DNA of 64,000 nucleotides from Virgibacillus sp. MSJ-26 (lineage in GTDB: Bacteria; Bacillota; Bacilli; Bacillales; Amphibacillaceae): the NCBI RefSeq assembly GCF_018918075.1, contig NZ_JAHLPW010000006.1:62001-126000 (forward strand), written 5' to 3'. The stretch's first letter is position 1. Every line of letters begins with the position of its first letter. The notes below the pieces were generated by a model. The model worked only from the letters and a program-made list of their open reading frames with translations, was not told the origin of the DNA and searched no databases. The translations under genes were made by a program, and so were the position numbers. Positions 9,346 through 18,372 of the stretch are shown in pieces.

Positions 9346-9520
9346 TTAATTGATCTAGCCTGTTATCAATATGTGAAATGACAAAGTTACATTCTTCTAA
9401 TTCAAATTCATCACGATATTTTAAGAAATAGTTTAAACACTTCACCGCATGATTTCTCCATTGTTTTAATTCATCTACTGAACACTTTTTGATTTCCTGC
9501 TTAACTTGATTTCTATTCAT
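9332..9520 (-). CDS. Small hypothetical protein, first of an overlapping pair
   Basis: 62 codons, ATG at 9520 preceded on the minus strand by AGGTGGGA about ten bases upstream. Helical, charged sequence (VDELKQWRNHAVKCLNYFLK near the middle) with no family I recognise. It overlaps the next small ORF by 14 bases, suggesting a two-gene unit. The 165-base stretch between it and the M-box region shows nothing else. Confidence 0.5.
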   Translation of the reverse strand: MNRNQVKQEIKKCSVDELKQWRNHAVKCLNYFLKYRDEFELEECNFVISHIDNRLDQLSETD

Positions 9521-9685
9521 TTTAAAAGCCGTCCCACCTAAAAAATAAATTAATCATTAATTAAGTACATTGTATCTTCCTAAAATGGAAAATTACAATA
9601 TTTAGCATAGGCAAATAATCTATTTTATCCTTACCCATTGACTAATAGGAATAGTTCATGTAATATCATATCTGAATTAAATATC

Positions 9686-9839
9686 CCTCGTTAGGTAAGG
9701 TTCCTGTGGTGGAGATACGCTACTGCCCAAAAACGTCCAAAGACGCCAATGGGTCAGCAGAAATTATCGACTTAAGGTAATTTTTAATGTAGCTGGTTTA
9801 ATCCTATGCCTCACAGTGCTAAAGCTCTACGATTGGAGG
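9686..9839 (+). ncRNA. M-box (ykoK) magnesium riboswitch
   Basis: The conserved M-box blocks can be read in order: CGTTAGGTAAGG, GGAGATACGCTACTGCCC, AACGTCCAAAGACGCCAATG, GGGTCAGCAGAAAT, then CCTATGCCTCACAGTGC and TAAAGCTCTACGATTGGAGG. The closing stem can form between CCTC (9686-9689) and GAGG (9836-9839). M-box RNA binds Mg2+ and turns off Mg transporter genes when Mg is plentiful. It stands upstream of mgtE with a terminator between, so control by premature termination is inferred. Confidence 0.95.
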
Positions 9840-9904
9840 ACATTTGTTTTAGGCTATTTTAGCTTATTTTAGCGTAGCGTATAATTTTATCCTTGCTAAT
9901 ATAC

Positions 9905-9936
9905 AAAACACCTTCACGCATTGTTGGTGTTTTTTT
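9905..9936 (+). terminator. Terminator downstream of the M-box
   Basis: 8-bp stem (AAAACACC with GGTGTTTT), 13-base loop, T-run 9930-9936. It lies 65 bases after the M-box core and about 110 bases before mgtE, as expected for the expression platform. Which M-box segment forms the antiterminator is not obvious by eye. Confidence 0.75.
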
Positions 9937-10045
9937 ATTGTTAATAACAGGTATATATTTACAGGTGAATTATTAGCTTATAAATGAACAAACAGGTACC
10001 TCCTAACATGTTAATTTAACTTCAAAATTTACTAAGGAGGAATGA

Positions 10046-11413
10046 GTGACAATGATAAAACTCACTGATAAGACAAGAGAACAATACAGTAAAGTAATCT
10101 TAACTGCCCTTCATGAAGAAGAGCTAATTGATTTCAGGGACACCTTTTTAGATCTTCATCCATCAGATCAAATCGATATTTTCATCACTCTTAGCCCAGA
10201 AGATCGTCAAACGGTTTATACATTTTTGTCCCCTAAAGAAATGGCTGACATATTTGGTGGGTTGAAGTTTAATAAGCAAATCGATTATGTAGATGAAATG
10301 GATAAAGATTACGCATCAGATATGTTCAATAGTATGTTTACCGACGATATAGTTAATTTTTTGTCTAAACTAGATCGGGAACGTTCTGATGCACTTATGC
10401 AGAATTTAGATAAACCTAAAGCAGATAAAATTAAGAATCTTTTATCGTATGAGAAAGAAACAGCCGGAGCTGTTATGACAAAGGAATTGATCAGTATATC
10501 TAGTGCTGAGACAGTATCCGATGTGCTCGATATGTTGAGAGATAAAGCCCCTGATGCAGAAATCGTATATTATCTATATGTTATAGATGAGGAAGGTCAC
10601 TTAGTTGGTGTGGTTTCTTTAAGGGATTTGATTATTTCAAAACCAAATGAAATTATTGAGGATGTTATGAGTACTAGGGTTGTTTCCGTTCCAGATAATA
10701 TGGATCAAGAAGATGTAGGGATGCTAATTAAAAAATATGACTTTCTAGCCGCCCCAGTTGTTTCCAGTGACAATCACCTATTAGGTATTGTAACGGTTGA
10801 TGACATTATGGATATTCTAGAAGACGAAACGACTGAAGATTTTGGGGAGATTTCTGCTACTAAAGGGGCAACAGACGTTAATATAGGTTCATTTGCCGCA
10901 GCGAAAAAGAGATCACCATGGATTATTGCACTTATGTTTTTTGGTCTCATTACGGGTAGTGTGATTGGTCGCTTCGAAGAAACACTAGAGTCCGTAGTAT
11001 TACTAGCCGTTTTTATTCCAATGATCATGGATTCAGCTGGAAATGTTGGGACACAATCCCTAGCCGTATCTGTTCGCGGTCTTGCTCTAGGAACAATTGA
11101 AAAAAACAGTTACTTTAAAATGATCAGACGAGAACTAGGTTCCGGATTTTTAATTGGACTTATATGTATGATTGTTATAACACTTTTAGTTGCTTTATTC
11201 TATCAGCACCTAGCTTTAGGATTGATTGTTGGTTTTTCAATTCTTTGTACTTTAAGTGTGTCTGCGGTTGTAGGAGCGACAGTTCCATTAATAATTGATA
11301 AGTTGAAATTTGATCCAGCGATTGCATCAGGTCCTTTTATTACCACTTTGAATGACATTATTGGTTTGCTTATTTATTTTACTATCGCGACTAACTTAAT
11401 TAATTTGCTATAA
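10046..11413 (+). CDS. mgtE: Magnesium transporter MgtE
   Basis: Mg2+-selective channel/transporter, 455 residues. The acidic N-terminal superhelical domain comes first, then a CBS pair (ETAGAVMTKELISIS at about residue 140; DDIMDILEDET at about 250), then five membrane segments over roughly 290-455 that include the conserved PMIMDSAGNVGTQS block. Bound Mg2+ in the CBS domain closes the pore in this family. AAGGAGG at 10034-10040 serves either GTG 10046 or ATG 10052; the GTG has the better spacing. Expression is presumably set by the upstream M-box. Confidence 0.95.
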   Translation: MTMIKLTDKTREQYSKVILTALHEEELIDFRDTFLDLHPSDQIDIFITLSPEDRQTVYTFLSPKEMADIFGGLKFNKQIDYVDEMDKDYASDMFNSMFTDDIVNFLSKLDRERSDALMQNLDKPKADKIKNLLSYEKETAGAVMTKELISISSAETVSDVLDMLRDKAPDAEIVYYLYVIDEEGHLVGVVSLRDLIISKPNEIIEDVMSTRVVSVPDNMDQEDVGMLIKKYDFLAAPVVSSDNHLLGIVTVDDIMDILEDETTEDFGEISATKGATDVNIGSFAAAKKRSPWIIALMFFGLITGSVIGRFEETLESVVLLAVFIPMIMDSAGNVGTQSLAVSVRGLALGTIEKNSYFKMIRRELGSGFLIGLICMIVITLLVALFYQHLALGLIVGFSILCTLSVSAVVGATVPLIIDKLKFDPAIASGPFITTLNDIIGLLIYFTIATNLINLL

Positions 11414-11425
11414 ATTAATTAGTAT

Positions 11426-11458
11426 AAAAAGATCATCTCTTAAGTAGATGATCTTTTT
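11426..11458. terminator. Bidirectional terminator between mgtE and the DUF1657 gene
   Basis: 13-bp stem (AAAAAGATCATCT with AGATGATCTTTTT) with a 7-base loop. A-run and T-run flank it, so it can serve both converging genes. Confidence 0.9.
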
Positions 11459-11473
11459 ATTTTTGAGATATAA

Positions 11474-11680
11474 TTAATTTTGCTTATACTGTGGCTCTTC
11501 TGATTGTACATATTGTAATCGTGCATTTAAATTATCTAAAATGGTTTGTTGTTGCTGCGCTAAGTTTTGAAACATTTGCTTCGCGTTCTGGTCTTGCGTT
11601 TCTAAAGCAAAGCTGTTGAGGCTCCCCAACAGACTGTGGCAATCTGCTACTGTTTGTTGTAATTGAGTTCCAACTGTCAT
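11474..11680 (-). CDS. DUF1657 family protein
   Basis: 68 residues opening MTVGTQLQQTVA and ending EEPQYKQN. This is the pattern of the DUF1657 family of small Gln-rich helical proteins of Bacillaceae, often found near sporulation membrane genes; molecular role unknown. A strong ribosome site (AGGAGGTGATC) precedes the ATG. A G/C-tract palindrome typical of CsoR-family operators lies 73-101 bases upstream, between this gene and the CstR-like regulator. Control by that regulator is inferred. Confidence 0.85.
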   Translation of the reverse strand: MTVGTQLQQTVADCHSLLGSLNSFALETQDQNAKQMFQNLAQQQQTILDNLNARLQYVQSEEPQYKQN

Positions 11681-11752
11681 TAAAGATCACCTCCTACAGT
11701 TTTATAATGACCATGAAGACAATTTTCTATGTAATTAAACCAACATAACTTT

Positions 11753-11781
11753 CTAGGGGGTATAGGTATATACCCCTCTAG
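11753..11781. promoter_or_regulatory. CsoR/CstR-type operator candidate
   Basis: Palindrome CTAGGGGGTATA - GG - TATATACCCCTCTAG, nearly perfect, upstream of the DUF1657 gene. The pattern of G/C tracts flanked by TA (GGGGTATA / TATACCCC) is that of CsoR-family operators. No T-run follows, so it is not a terminator. Confidence 0.65.
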
Positions 11782-11798
11782 TTAAATTTCACGAAAAA

Positions 11799-11838
11799 TA
11801 TACCCCCTACTCGTACAAGGAGTACGGTAAGGGGGTAT
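11799..11838 (-). terminator. Terminator-like hairpin after the CstR-type gene, also resembling its operator
   Basis: Outer arms TATACCCCCTAC and GTAAGGGGGTAT with inner arms CGTAC/GTACG. On the minus strand a T-run follows, 10 bases after the regulator stop, so it can terminate that gene. The TACCCCCTAC / GGGGGTA arms also resemble a CsoR-family operator; both functions are possible. Confidence 0.6.
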
Positions 11839-11848
11839 GTTAATTATT

Positions 11849-12109
11849 TTATCTGCTTCGGACTAATAGCTGAATAGCCTCTTCAACGGCTTCAGATGAG
11901 TCTTCACCCATGGATTGCTGTTCTTGCACACACTTTTGTAAATTCTGTGCTACAATTTGTGCGGTAGCTCGGTCTATTGCTGTTCGTGAAGCTGATAATT
12001 GACTAACTACGTCCTTACATTCTTTTCCTTCTTCCATCATCTTTAAAATGCCACGAACTTGTCCTTCTATTCTTTTCAATCGATTTTTTATTGCTTGTGG
12101 GTATTCCAA
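11849..12109 (-). CDS. cstR: CsoR-family regulator, CstR (persulfide sensor) type
   Basis: 86-residue all-helical repressor of the CsoR/FrmR family (PQAIKNRLKRIEGQVRGI opening). The residues that decide the subtype are C31, N56 and C60. The copper-binding His of CsoR is replaced by Asn while both Cys are kept, as in S. aureus CstR, whose C31 and C60 form polysulfide bridges. Sensing of reactive sulfur rather than copper is therefore inferred. TTG 12109 follows TAGGAGG. It starts 26 bases after ypcP and may be transcribed with it. No rhodanese or sulfide oxidase gene lies beside it; YrkD-type regulators are the closest Bacillus relatives. Confidence 0.85.
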   Translation of the reverse strand: MEYPQAIKNRLKRIEGQVRGILKMMEEGKECKDVVSQLSASRTAIDRATAQIVAQNLQKCVQEQQSMGEDSSEAVEEAIQLLVRSR

Positions 12110-12135
12110 GATATTTCCTCCTATTCAATTTTTAT

Positions 12136-13005
12136 TTAATTAGAATTAATCAAACGCGTCATATGGTTTAACTCAAGCTGTGTAAGTTTTTCTTGGATAA
12201 CGTGATGATTTGGTATCCACTTTTTATGATTCAACTCATGCGTGACCGGTGTGTTACAATTTATTTCTGCCAGGTTTCTTGATAGTTCGAGCATATCAAG
12301 ATTGTTTTTTATTTTTGTTTGAACTCCTTTTGGTAAATCATCTAGACGTTCAAGTAAATTATCAATTGACTCATGCTCTTTAAGCAATTTTAAAGCAGTT
12401 TTTTCACCAATTCCTTTAACCCCAGGATAATTATCAGCAGAATCACCCATTAATCCTTTTAAGTCAACGATTTGATTAGGATTAATTCCCTTTTTGTCAT
12501 AAAAGTTCAGGTGATCAAACACTTCATAATTACCTTGACCTTTTTTCATAATGGCTACTTCTATATTTTTATCGACGAGCTGTAAAAGATCATGGTCACC
12601 TGTTAAAATAATGATTTGATTCTCTTCAGCATATCGACGTGCTAATGTTCCAATACAATCATCTGCTTCATAATTCACAAGACCAATATTCGGTATATCC
12701 ATAATCTCTGTAACTTGCTTAACAAGATCAAATTGTGGCACGAGTTCTTCAGGAGGTGAAGATCGATTTGCCTTATAGCCTTCATAAATTTCAGTTCTAA
12801 ATGTTTTACTGCCCATATCCCAACAGCATACAATTTGATTTGGTTCAAATTTATTTATAGCGTCAAATAAATAACGTAAAAATTGATAAACTCCGTTCGT
12901 GGGAACTCCCTTGCTTGTTTTCATAAAATTTCCACGATAAGCTGTTGCATAAAAACCTCTAAACAACAATGCCATTCCATCGACTAATAATACTTTCTTT
13001 TTCAT
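12136..13005 (-). CDS. ypcP: 5'-3' exonuclease of the FEN / Pol I N-terminal type (YpcP)
   Basis: 289-residue stand-alone flap/5' exonuclease resembling the N-terminal domain of DNA polymerase I. Acidic metal-binding residues appear in LLVDGMALLFRGFYA, NYEADDCIGTLARRY, ILTGDHDLLQLV and LMGDSADNYPGVKGIGEKTA, the last being the helix-hairpin-helix. It probably removes RNA primers or repairs DNA; in B. subtilis YpcP backs up Pol I. ATG 13005 follows AAAGGAAG. It lies 19 bases after dynA, the same neighbour order as in B. subtilis. Confidence 0.93.
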   Translation of the reverse strand: MKKKVLLVDGMALLFRGFYATAYRGNFMKTSKGVPTNGVYQFLRYLFDAINKFEPNQIVCCWDMGSKTFRTEIYEGYKANRSSPPEELVPQFDLVKQVTEIMDIPNIGLVNYEADDCIGTLARRYAEENQIIILTGDHDLLQLVDKNIEVAIMKKGQGNYEVFDHLNFYDKKGINPNQIVDLKGLMGDSADNYPGVKGIGEKTALKLLKEHESIDNLLERLDDLPKGVQTKIKNNLDMLELSRNLAEINCNTPVTHELNHKKWIPNHHVIQEKLTQLELNHMTRLINSN

Positions 13006-13024
13006 TGACTATCTTCCTTTTGCA

Positions 13025-16000
13025 TTATAATAAAATCGTGCTCATTTCTGTATATTTTCTTTTCAATTCATTAACATTTGTGGCTGTTCCCATTATTTCT
13101 AGACTATTATCAACAAACGATGACACTTCGGTTCTCATTCCATTTTTTCTATCTTCCATACCTTTTTGCCATTGCGCTGAATAGGATTGATTCATACTGC
13201 TTTCGGCATCAACAATATAATCTTTTATATAAGGTACTAGCGTTTGGTAAATCGCTTCCTTCATTATGTCCTTTTCATTTTTTACAAAGAAGGATTTTGT
13301 CCCTTTAAAAATCGCCAAGTCAGTTTCAAATACATCTACATTCATTTCTTTAAACGCCATATCAAAATTAGGCGTTTCCCATTCTGGTTCAGTTGCACTT
13401 GAAGCAATAAATTTTGGATCGATTTTGTTCGTATCCGTTTCAAGCCCACTATCGGCTTCTTGGAACAAATCACGCATATAAGCTTCCATACGAAGAGCAA
13501 CGGCTCGAATTTCCTGTAGTAATTCATATCCCGTATAATCTAATAACTTCTGCATACTATTTTCTAATTGTAATTTAGCCTTTCTCCCTGTCTCATTAAT
13601 AGTAGTCGGGTTAAAATGTTCTTTAAACATATCATGAAACCGAATAGATAACCGATCTTCTACATAATATAATTGCTTAGATATTTTCTGCTCAAGACGA
13701 TTGATATACAAATCGTTTGGCAAATCGTGAATCGCAGCTTCCATCTCTTCTTGTGCTTTTAATAAATCAATACGCAATTGTTCTTGCTGTTTAACATCTA
13801 GACTTGCTGTATCAATGTAATTAGCAAGAATATGCTTCGCTCGATTCATCTCATGAAAAGCAGATTGTATAATAAGACCTGTTAACTCAAATTCTATAAA
13901 ATTAAATAAATCATTCTTAAATTTTGCCATTTGGTTATTTTTACGTTGGTTTAATAAGTCTTCCAATGCCTTCTTACTTGATAAAGTATAAATCTTAGAC
14001 TGTCTAATCCCCAGTTCAAGCAACTGTTCTTCAACATAATTAGAAACCAAGTCTAGCTCATCTTGGTCGGTTGCTAAATCAGCAGCGTTAATTATAAAGT
14101 TCATTTTATCTAATTCAAATGCTTCTTTCACTCGACCTAATTGCAGTAAGAAATCTTTATCAGCTCTAGATAATGCGTGATTATAATAGGTTACATACAA
14201 AATTGAATCTGCGTATTTTATATAATCAAAAGAAACGTTTGTATGTCGAGCGTTAATTGAATCAGCACCTGGCGTATCGACTAAAGTAATTCCTTTATTA
14301 GTAATTGGGCAATCATAATAAACTGTAACCTCTTCAATATAGCATGCTTTTGTTTCGTCAGTGACATATTCACTAAAATTTTTTAGATCAATTTCAATTT
14401 TTTCACCTATAACCTTTTTATTATCAGCATAGCCGGATAATAATGCTTGTAAAAACGATTGATGTATTTTAGAAATATGTTTTTTAATATTACCGTTATT
14501 ATTTTTAATCCACTCAATCATACTTGTAAACTCAGTAAGTTCTTGACTTTTCTTCGATACGGATTTAACAATGGGTTTAATATCGTTTATCAGAGTTGAT
14601 TCATTCTTTAATTTGATTTTAACGGTTCCATGCACGTCAGTTTGAGTGGGTGCCGTTATTTTGTTAATTACTGCTGTTGTTGGATTTGGTGATGTCGGTA
14701 ATAATCGGGATCCTAATAAAGCATTAGCGAAAGATGATTTACCCGCACTAAACGCTCCAAAAAGTGCAATGGTAAATTCACGATTATTTAATCGTTCTCG
14801 ACTATTTTTTAACTCGGATATAACTGATTCAAATCCTGGCAAATTATTAATAATAGTCATTGTTTCATCGATTGATTGAATAGTTGACTCCGCTGATTGT
14901 TTGTTGTTATTTAGACGACTCGTGTCAATATTCTTAGATTTTATTACATTTGAGTCTGTAGTTAAATGATTTAATGTATCAGCCTTTGAAATTGAATCAT
15001 ATTTTTCGTTGATTTTTCGTTCTAGTTCCTCAAGAACACTTTCAGTTATTTTAGGGTTAAGTAACTGATTATTTAGCTCAGTTAATTTAGATTTCAAGTC
15101 TCTCTCAAGATCTGCAACAACTTTGGAATCTTCAACCGCTTTTTCAAGGTCTTTTTGCTCTTCTTTATAGTGAGTTAAAGTTTCCGCCCATTTTTTCTCG
15201 GTTAAATCATAAATCAATTGAAATATTGAATTTAATTTTCGCTTATATTTTTGAATGATATTTGCACTTACATCATTCGTATAATTTAGAACATAATCAC
15301 CGTTTACCGTAGCACCGGACTTTGTTAAGTTTTGTAAATCATTAATCGTATAGATGATTTTTATATTTTGAATTTCATGCATTAAAATAGACGTTTCAAG
15401 ATGATATTCTTTTACAAGTTGCTGGAGTTTATCACGCACTTTCCAATGAAGATGTGCTTCTATACTCTCTTGCAAACTATTAAAAAATACCTCGATACGA
15501 CGTTCTTTTTCAATTTCTGTTTTCTTTTTTGAACCGAACCAACCTACTTTAAAATCTTTTTGTTGTGACTCCAAAAACAATCTTGCTTTTTCGCGTAAGT
15601 TCGCGGGCATTAAATAAGCATTTTTAAATGTTTGATTAAGTGTCATTCTAAAGTGAGACTCAATATTATTAGGTTTATTATTGATCTTCTCAATCTCATC
15701 ATTTAACCTATCCAAACGATTTTGATCAGGTTCTTGTTCTCCTAAATTCAATTGGTTGACACTTTCTTCAAATGAATCATTTAAAAATATTTCATGGCTT
15801 TCAACTAATTGTTTTACACTATTTTCGATACGGGAGACACTTTCTGTATTACTATTCAATAATGTGAAAACTATATTTTTGAGTTCTGCAAATTGATTAT
15901 ACTTTGCCGAGTAGTCCAATAAAGAAGTGAAATAAATATCTATTGGCTTAACTTGCCATTGATCAAACGTTTGTTTAATGTTATTTTTGAATACTGAAAA

Positions 16001-16669
16001 TGGAATTTCCTGTTCATTATGCTTATCAACTTGATTGATTATTAGATAATACGGGATATTCATCTTCTGAATTGATTGTAAAAATTGAAGATTAACTTCT
16101 GATTGAACATGATTATAATCGACGACATAAAACAAGTAATCGATTAAGTGAAGCGATGACTCAGTTATAAGTCGATCCGTGTCATCGGCAGCATCAATCC
16201 CAGGTGTGTCAAAAATGACGCTATTTCTGGGTATGACGTTTTTAGACGTACTTAATTCAATTTTACTGATTGCATCCTTATCTTTACAATAATTTTTTAT
16301 AATTCCAAAATCATATGGCTCGTTATATTCTATTGGGTCATCTTGATGAAAAAAAATTCGGGCGACGCCTTCACCTGATGTTAACTTAACAATATTAGCA
16401 CTTGTGGGGATAGGACTCTTCGGTAAAATCTCCTCACCCATCAGAGCATTAATCATCGAGGACTTCCCTGCTGAAAAATGTCCTGCAAAACCGATTACTT
16501 TTTCGTCCTTCATTTTCTTTTCATATAACTCCAATATTTTACCGGCATTATTTTCATCTTGATTATCGCTCATGAATTCATAAAGTGCTGCAATATGTGT
16601 AAGCGTCAGTTCTGACTTTTCCAAGCTAAATATTGACAATAGTTGTACAATCCTTTCTCCACGTTTCAT
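13025..16669 (-). CDS. dynA: Bacterial dynamin DynA (two fused dynamin subunits)
   Basis: 1214-residue membrane-associated GTPase made of two dynamin halves, close in length to B. subtilis DynA/YpbR. Walker/G1 motifs GHFSAGKSS (residues 63-71) and GAFSAGKSS (near 641) and the G3 motifs DTPGIDAADD and DTPGADSI show that both GTPase heads are intact. Long coiled helical stretches with Lys/Glu follow each head. The family tethers and fuses membranes and aids resistance to membrane damage and phage. No clear ribosome site precedes ATG 16669 and none of the nearby alternatives is better, so the exact start is uncertain. Confidence 0.93.
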   Translation of the reverse strand: MKRGERIVQLLSIFSLEKSELTLTHIAALYEFMSDNQDENNAGKILELYEKKMKDEKVIGFAGHFSAGKSSMINALMGEEILPKSPIPTSANIVKLTSGEGVARIFFHQDDPIEYNEPYDFGIIKNYCKDKDAISKIELSTSKNVIPRNSVIFDTPGIDAADDTDRLITESSLHLIDYLFYVVDYNHVQSEVNLQFLQSIQKMNIPYYLIINQVDKHNEQEIPFSVFKNNIKQTFDQWQVKPIDIYFTSLLDYSAKYNQFAELKNIVFTLLNSNTESVSRIENSVKQLVESHEIFLNDSFEESVNQLNLGEQEPDQNRLDRLNDEIEKINNKPNNIESHFRMTLNQTFKNAYLMPANLREKARLFLESQQKDFKVGWFGSKKKTEIEKERRIEVFFNSLQESIEAHLHWKVRDKLQQLVKEYHLETSILMHEIQNIKIIYTINDLQNLTKSGATVNGDYVLNYTNDVSANIIQKYKRKLNSIFQLIYDLTEKKWAETLTHYKEEQKDLEKAVEDSKVVADLERDLKSKLTELNNQLLNPKITESVLEELERKINEKYDSISKADTLNHLTTDSNVIKSKNIDTSRLNNNKQSAESTIQSIDETMTIINNLPGFESVISELKNSRERLNNREFTIALFGAFSAGKSSFANALLGSRLLPTSPNPTTAVINKITAPTQTDVHGTVKIKLKNESTLINDIKPIVKSVSKKSQELTEFTSMIEWIKNNNGNIKKHISKIHQSFLQALLSGYADNKKVIGEKIEIDLKNFSEYVTDETKACYIEEVTVYYDCPITNKGITLVDTPGADSINARHTNVSFDYIKYADSILYVTYYNHALSRADKDFLLQLGRVKEAFELDKMNFIINAADLATDQDELDLVSNYVEEQLLELGIRQSKIYTLSSKKALEDLLNQRKNNQMAKFKNDLFNFIEFELTGLIIQSAFHEMNRAKHILANYIDTASLDVKQQEQLRIDLLKAQEEMEAAIHDLPNDLYINRLEQKISKQLYYVEDRLSIRFHDMFKEHFNPTTINETGRKAKLQLENSMQKLLDYTGYELLQEIRAVALRMEAYMRDLFQEADSGLETDTNKIDPKFIASSATEPEWETPNFDMAFKEMNVDVFETDLAIFKGTKSFFVKNEKDIMKEAIYQTLVPYIKDYIVDAESSMNQSYSAQWQKGMEDRKNGMRTEVSSFVDNSLEIMGTATNVNELKRKYTEMSTILL

Positions 16670-16781
16670 GATTACGATATTAATTATACTTAATGTGAGT
16701 GTTAATTTCTAGCTTTCTAAATTTAATTAGGTTTAAGTTTACATAATATATTTATAGTTAACAAGTAAATATGTAATCATT

Positions 16782-16815
16782 AAAAAGATCCTAGCTTAAT
16801 GTTACGCTAAGATCT
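16782..16815 (-). terminator. Terminator of the yng-type operon
   Basis: 10-bp stem with one mismatch (AGATCCTAGC with GCTAAGATCT) and a minus-strand T-run (16785-16782), just after yngE. Confidence 0.8.
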
Positions 16816-16826
16816 GTAATTAAAAA

Positions 16827-18356
16827 TTAAACTGGATAAACACCGTGTTTTCTCTCTGTAAAAGTTACCTGTTTTGCTTCGTATACTTCAAAACGTTTAG
16901 CTAACTCATCTCTCAATTTATTAGGATCAATAACATCATCGATAATCATTTCTGAAGCTAGGCGATAGACATCAATATCATCTTTATACTCAGCCTGCTT
17001 TTCTTCAACAAACTTTGCTTGCTCTTCCTTTGGGAGCTCGGCAATTTTATTCGCATAAACCGCGTTAACTGCTGCTTCTGGTCCCATAACTGCTATTTGT
17101 GCTGTAGGTAATGCTAAACAGCAATCTGGTTCAAACGCAGGCCCAGCCATGGCATACAAACCAGCTCCATACGCTTTTCGAACGATAACTGAAATTTTTG
17201 GTACCGTCGCTTCACTCATAGCAGCAAGCATTTTTGCTCCGTGACGGATAATTCCAGCCCGTTCAACATGAGTTCCAATCATAAAACCTGGTATATCAGC
17301 CAAAAATAGAAGTGAGATATTGAAAGCATCACATAGTTGAATAAATTTAGCTGCCTTATCAGCTGAGTCAGGGAATAGAACTCCCCCTTTCATTCTCGGT
17401 TGATTGGCAATAATTCCAACAGATTTACCATTTATTCTTGCTAAGCCCGTGATAAGCTCTGGTGCGAATTTTTTCTTAATTTCACAAAAGCTATCTTCGT
17501 CAATAATACGGTTTATGAGGTCGTGCATATTAAATGCAGCGTTCTGATTTTTAGGTATGATATCAGCTATGCCCTTTTCTAAGTATTTAACTTCCCTAGA
17601 TTCTAACAATTTAGGTTTCTCTCTGAAATTAGGTGGGAAGTATGACAAGTATGCCCGTGCATATTCGAGTGCTTCCTCTTCAGATTGAACCAATACGTCT
17701 CCACATCCTGACACAGAACAATGCATATTGGCGCCACCCATTTCTTCTAAGGTCACCTTTTCACCAATAACCGCTTCAGCCATTCTTGGAGAACCTAAAT
17801 ACATTGAGGCATTCCCATCGACCATAACAACGATATCACAAAAAGCTGGTATGTATGCGCCTCCCGCTGCAGATGGGCCAAATAAAAGACAAACTTGTGG
17901 TACACGTCCTGATAGCTTTATTTGATTATGAAAAATACGTCCTGCCCCTCGACGACCTGGGAACATTTCAATTTGGTCGGTAATTCTCGCACCAGCGGAA
18001 TCTACTAAATAAAGCATTGGAATTTCGAGTTTTAAAGCTGTTTCTTGTATTCTAATAATTTTTTCGACAGTTCGTTTTCCCCATGAACCTGCCTTCACAG
18101 TGGAGTCGTTTGCCATGACACATACATCTTGACCGTTGATTTTACCAATCCCTGTCACAACCCCATCTGCTGGTAAGCTATCATCCATGCAATTGGCGAA
18201 AAATGAATCTTCAACGTTTAACCCATCATCAAACAATAGTTCTAATCTCTTTCGAACAAACAGCTTCCCCTTTTCTTCATTACGTTCGTGATATTTTTCT
18301 TTTCCACCCTCTTCGATACGTTCTATTCGTTTATTTAGTTCTTCAATGTAAGACAT
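16827..18356 (-). CDS. yngE: Acyl-CoA carboxylase carboxyltransferase subunit (YngE-like)
   Basis: 509 residues, biotin-dependent carboxyltransferase of the methylcrotonyl-/propionyl-CoA type, matching YngE in length. Both crotonase-like halves are present, with oxyanion-hole glycines in GPSAAGGAYIPAF and MAGPAFEPDCC and the acyl-CoA segment SPRMAEAVIGE. It works with the biotin carboxylase and carrier encoded upstream. Last gene of the operon, 16 bases after yngF, followed by a terminator. The acyl substrate cannot be read from sequence; 3-methylcrotonyl-CoA is the usual guess. Confidence 0.9.
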   Translation of the reverse strand: MSYIEELNKRIERIEEGGKEKYHERNEEKGKLFVRKRLELLFDDGLNVEDSFFANCMDDSLPADGVVTGIGKINGQDVCVMANDSTVKAGSWGKRTVEKIIRIQETALKLEIPMLYLVDSAGARITDQIEMFPGRRGAGRIFHNQIKLSGRVPQVCLLFGPSAAGGAYIPAFCDIVVMVDGNASMYLGSPRMAEAVIGEKVTLEEMGGANMHCSVSGCGDVLVQSEEEALEYARAYLSYFPPNFREKPKLLESREVKYLEKGIADIIPKNQNAAFNMHDLINRIIDEDSFCEIKKKFAPELITGLARINGKSVGIIANQPRMKGGVLFPDSADKAAKFIQLCDAFNISLLFLADIPGFMIGTHVERAGIIRHGAKMLAAMSEATVPKISVIVRKAYGAGLYAMAGPAFEPDCCLALPTAQIAVMGPEAAVNAVYANKIAELPKEEQAKFVEEKQAEYKDDIDVYRLASEMIIDDVIDPNKLRDELAKRFEVYEAKQVTFTERKHGVYPV

Positions 18357-18372
18357 TCATATCCTCCTAGTC

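Noticed and set aside
9530-9685. A second small gene between the small ORF pair and the M-box
   Set aside because: No frame with a ribosome site; the sequence is AT-rich leader DNA.
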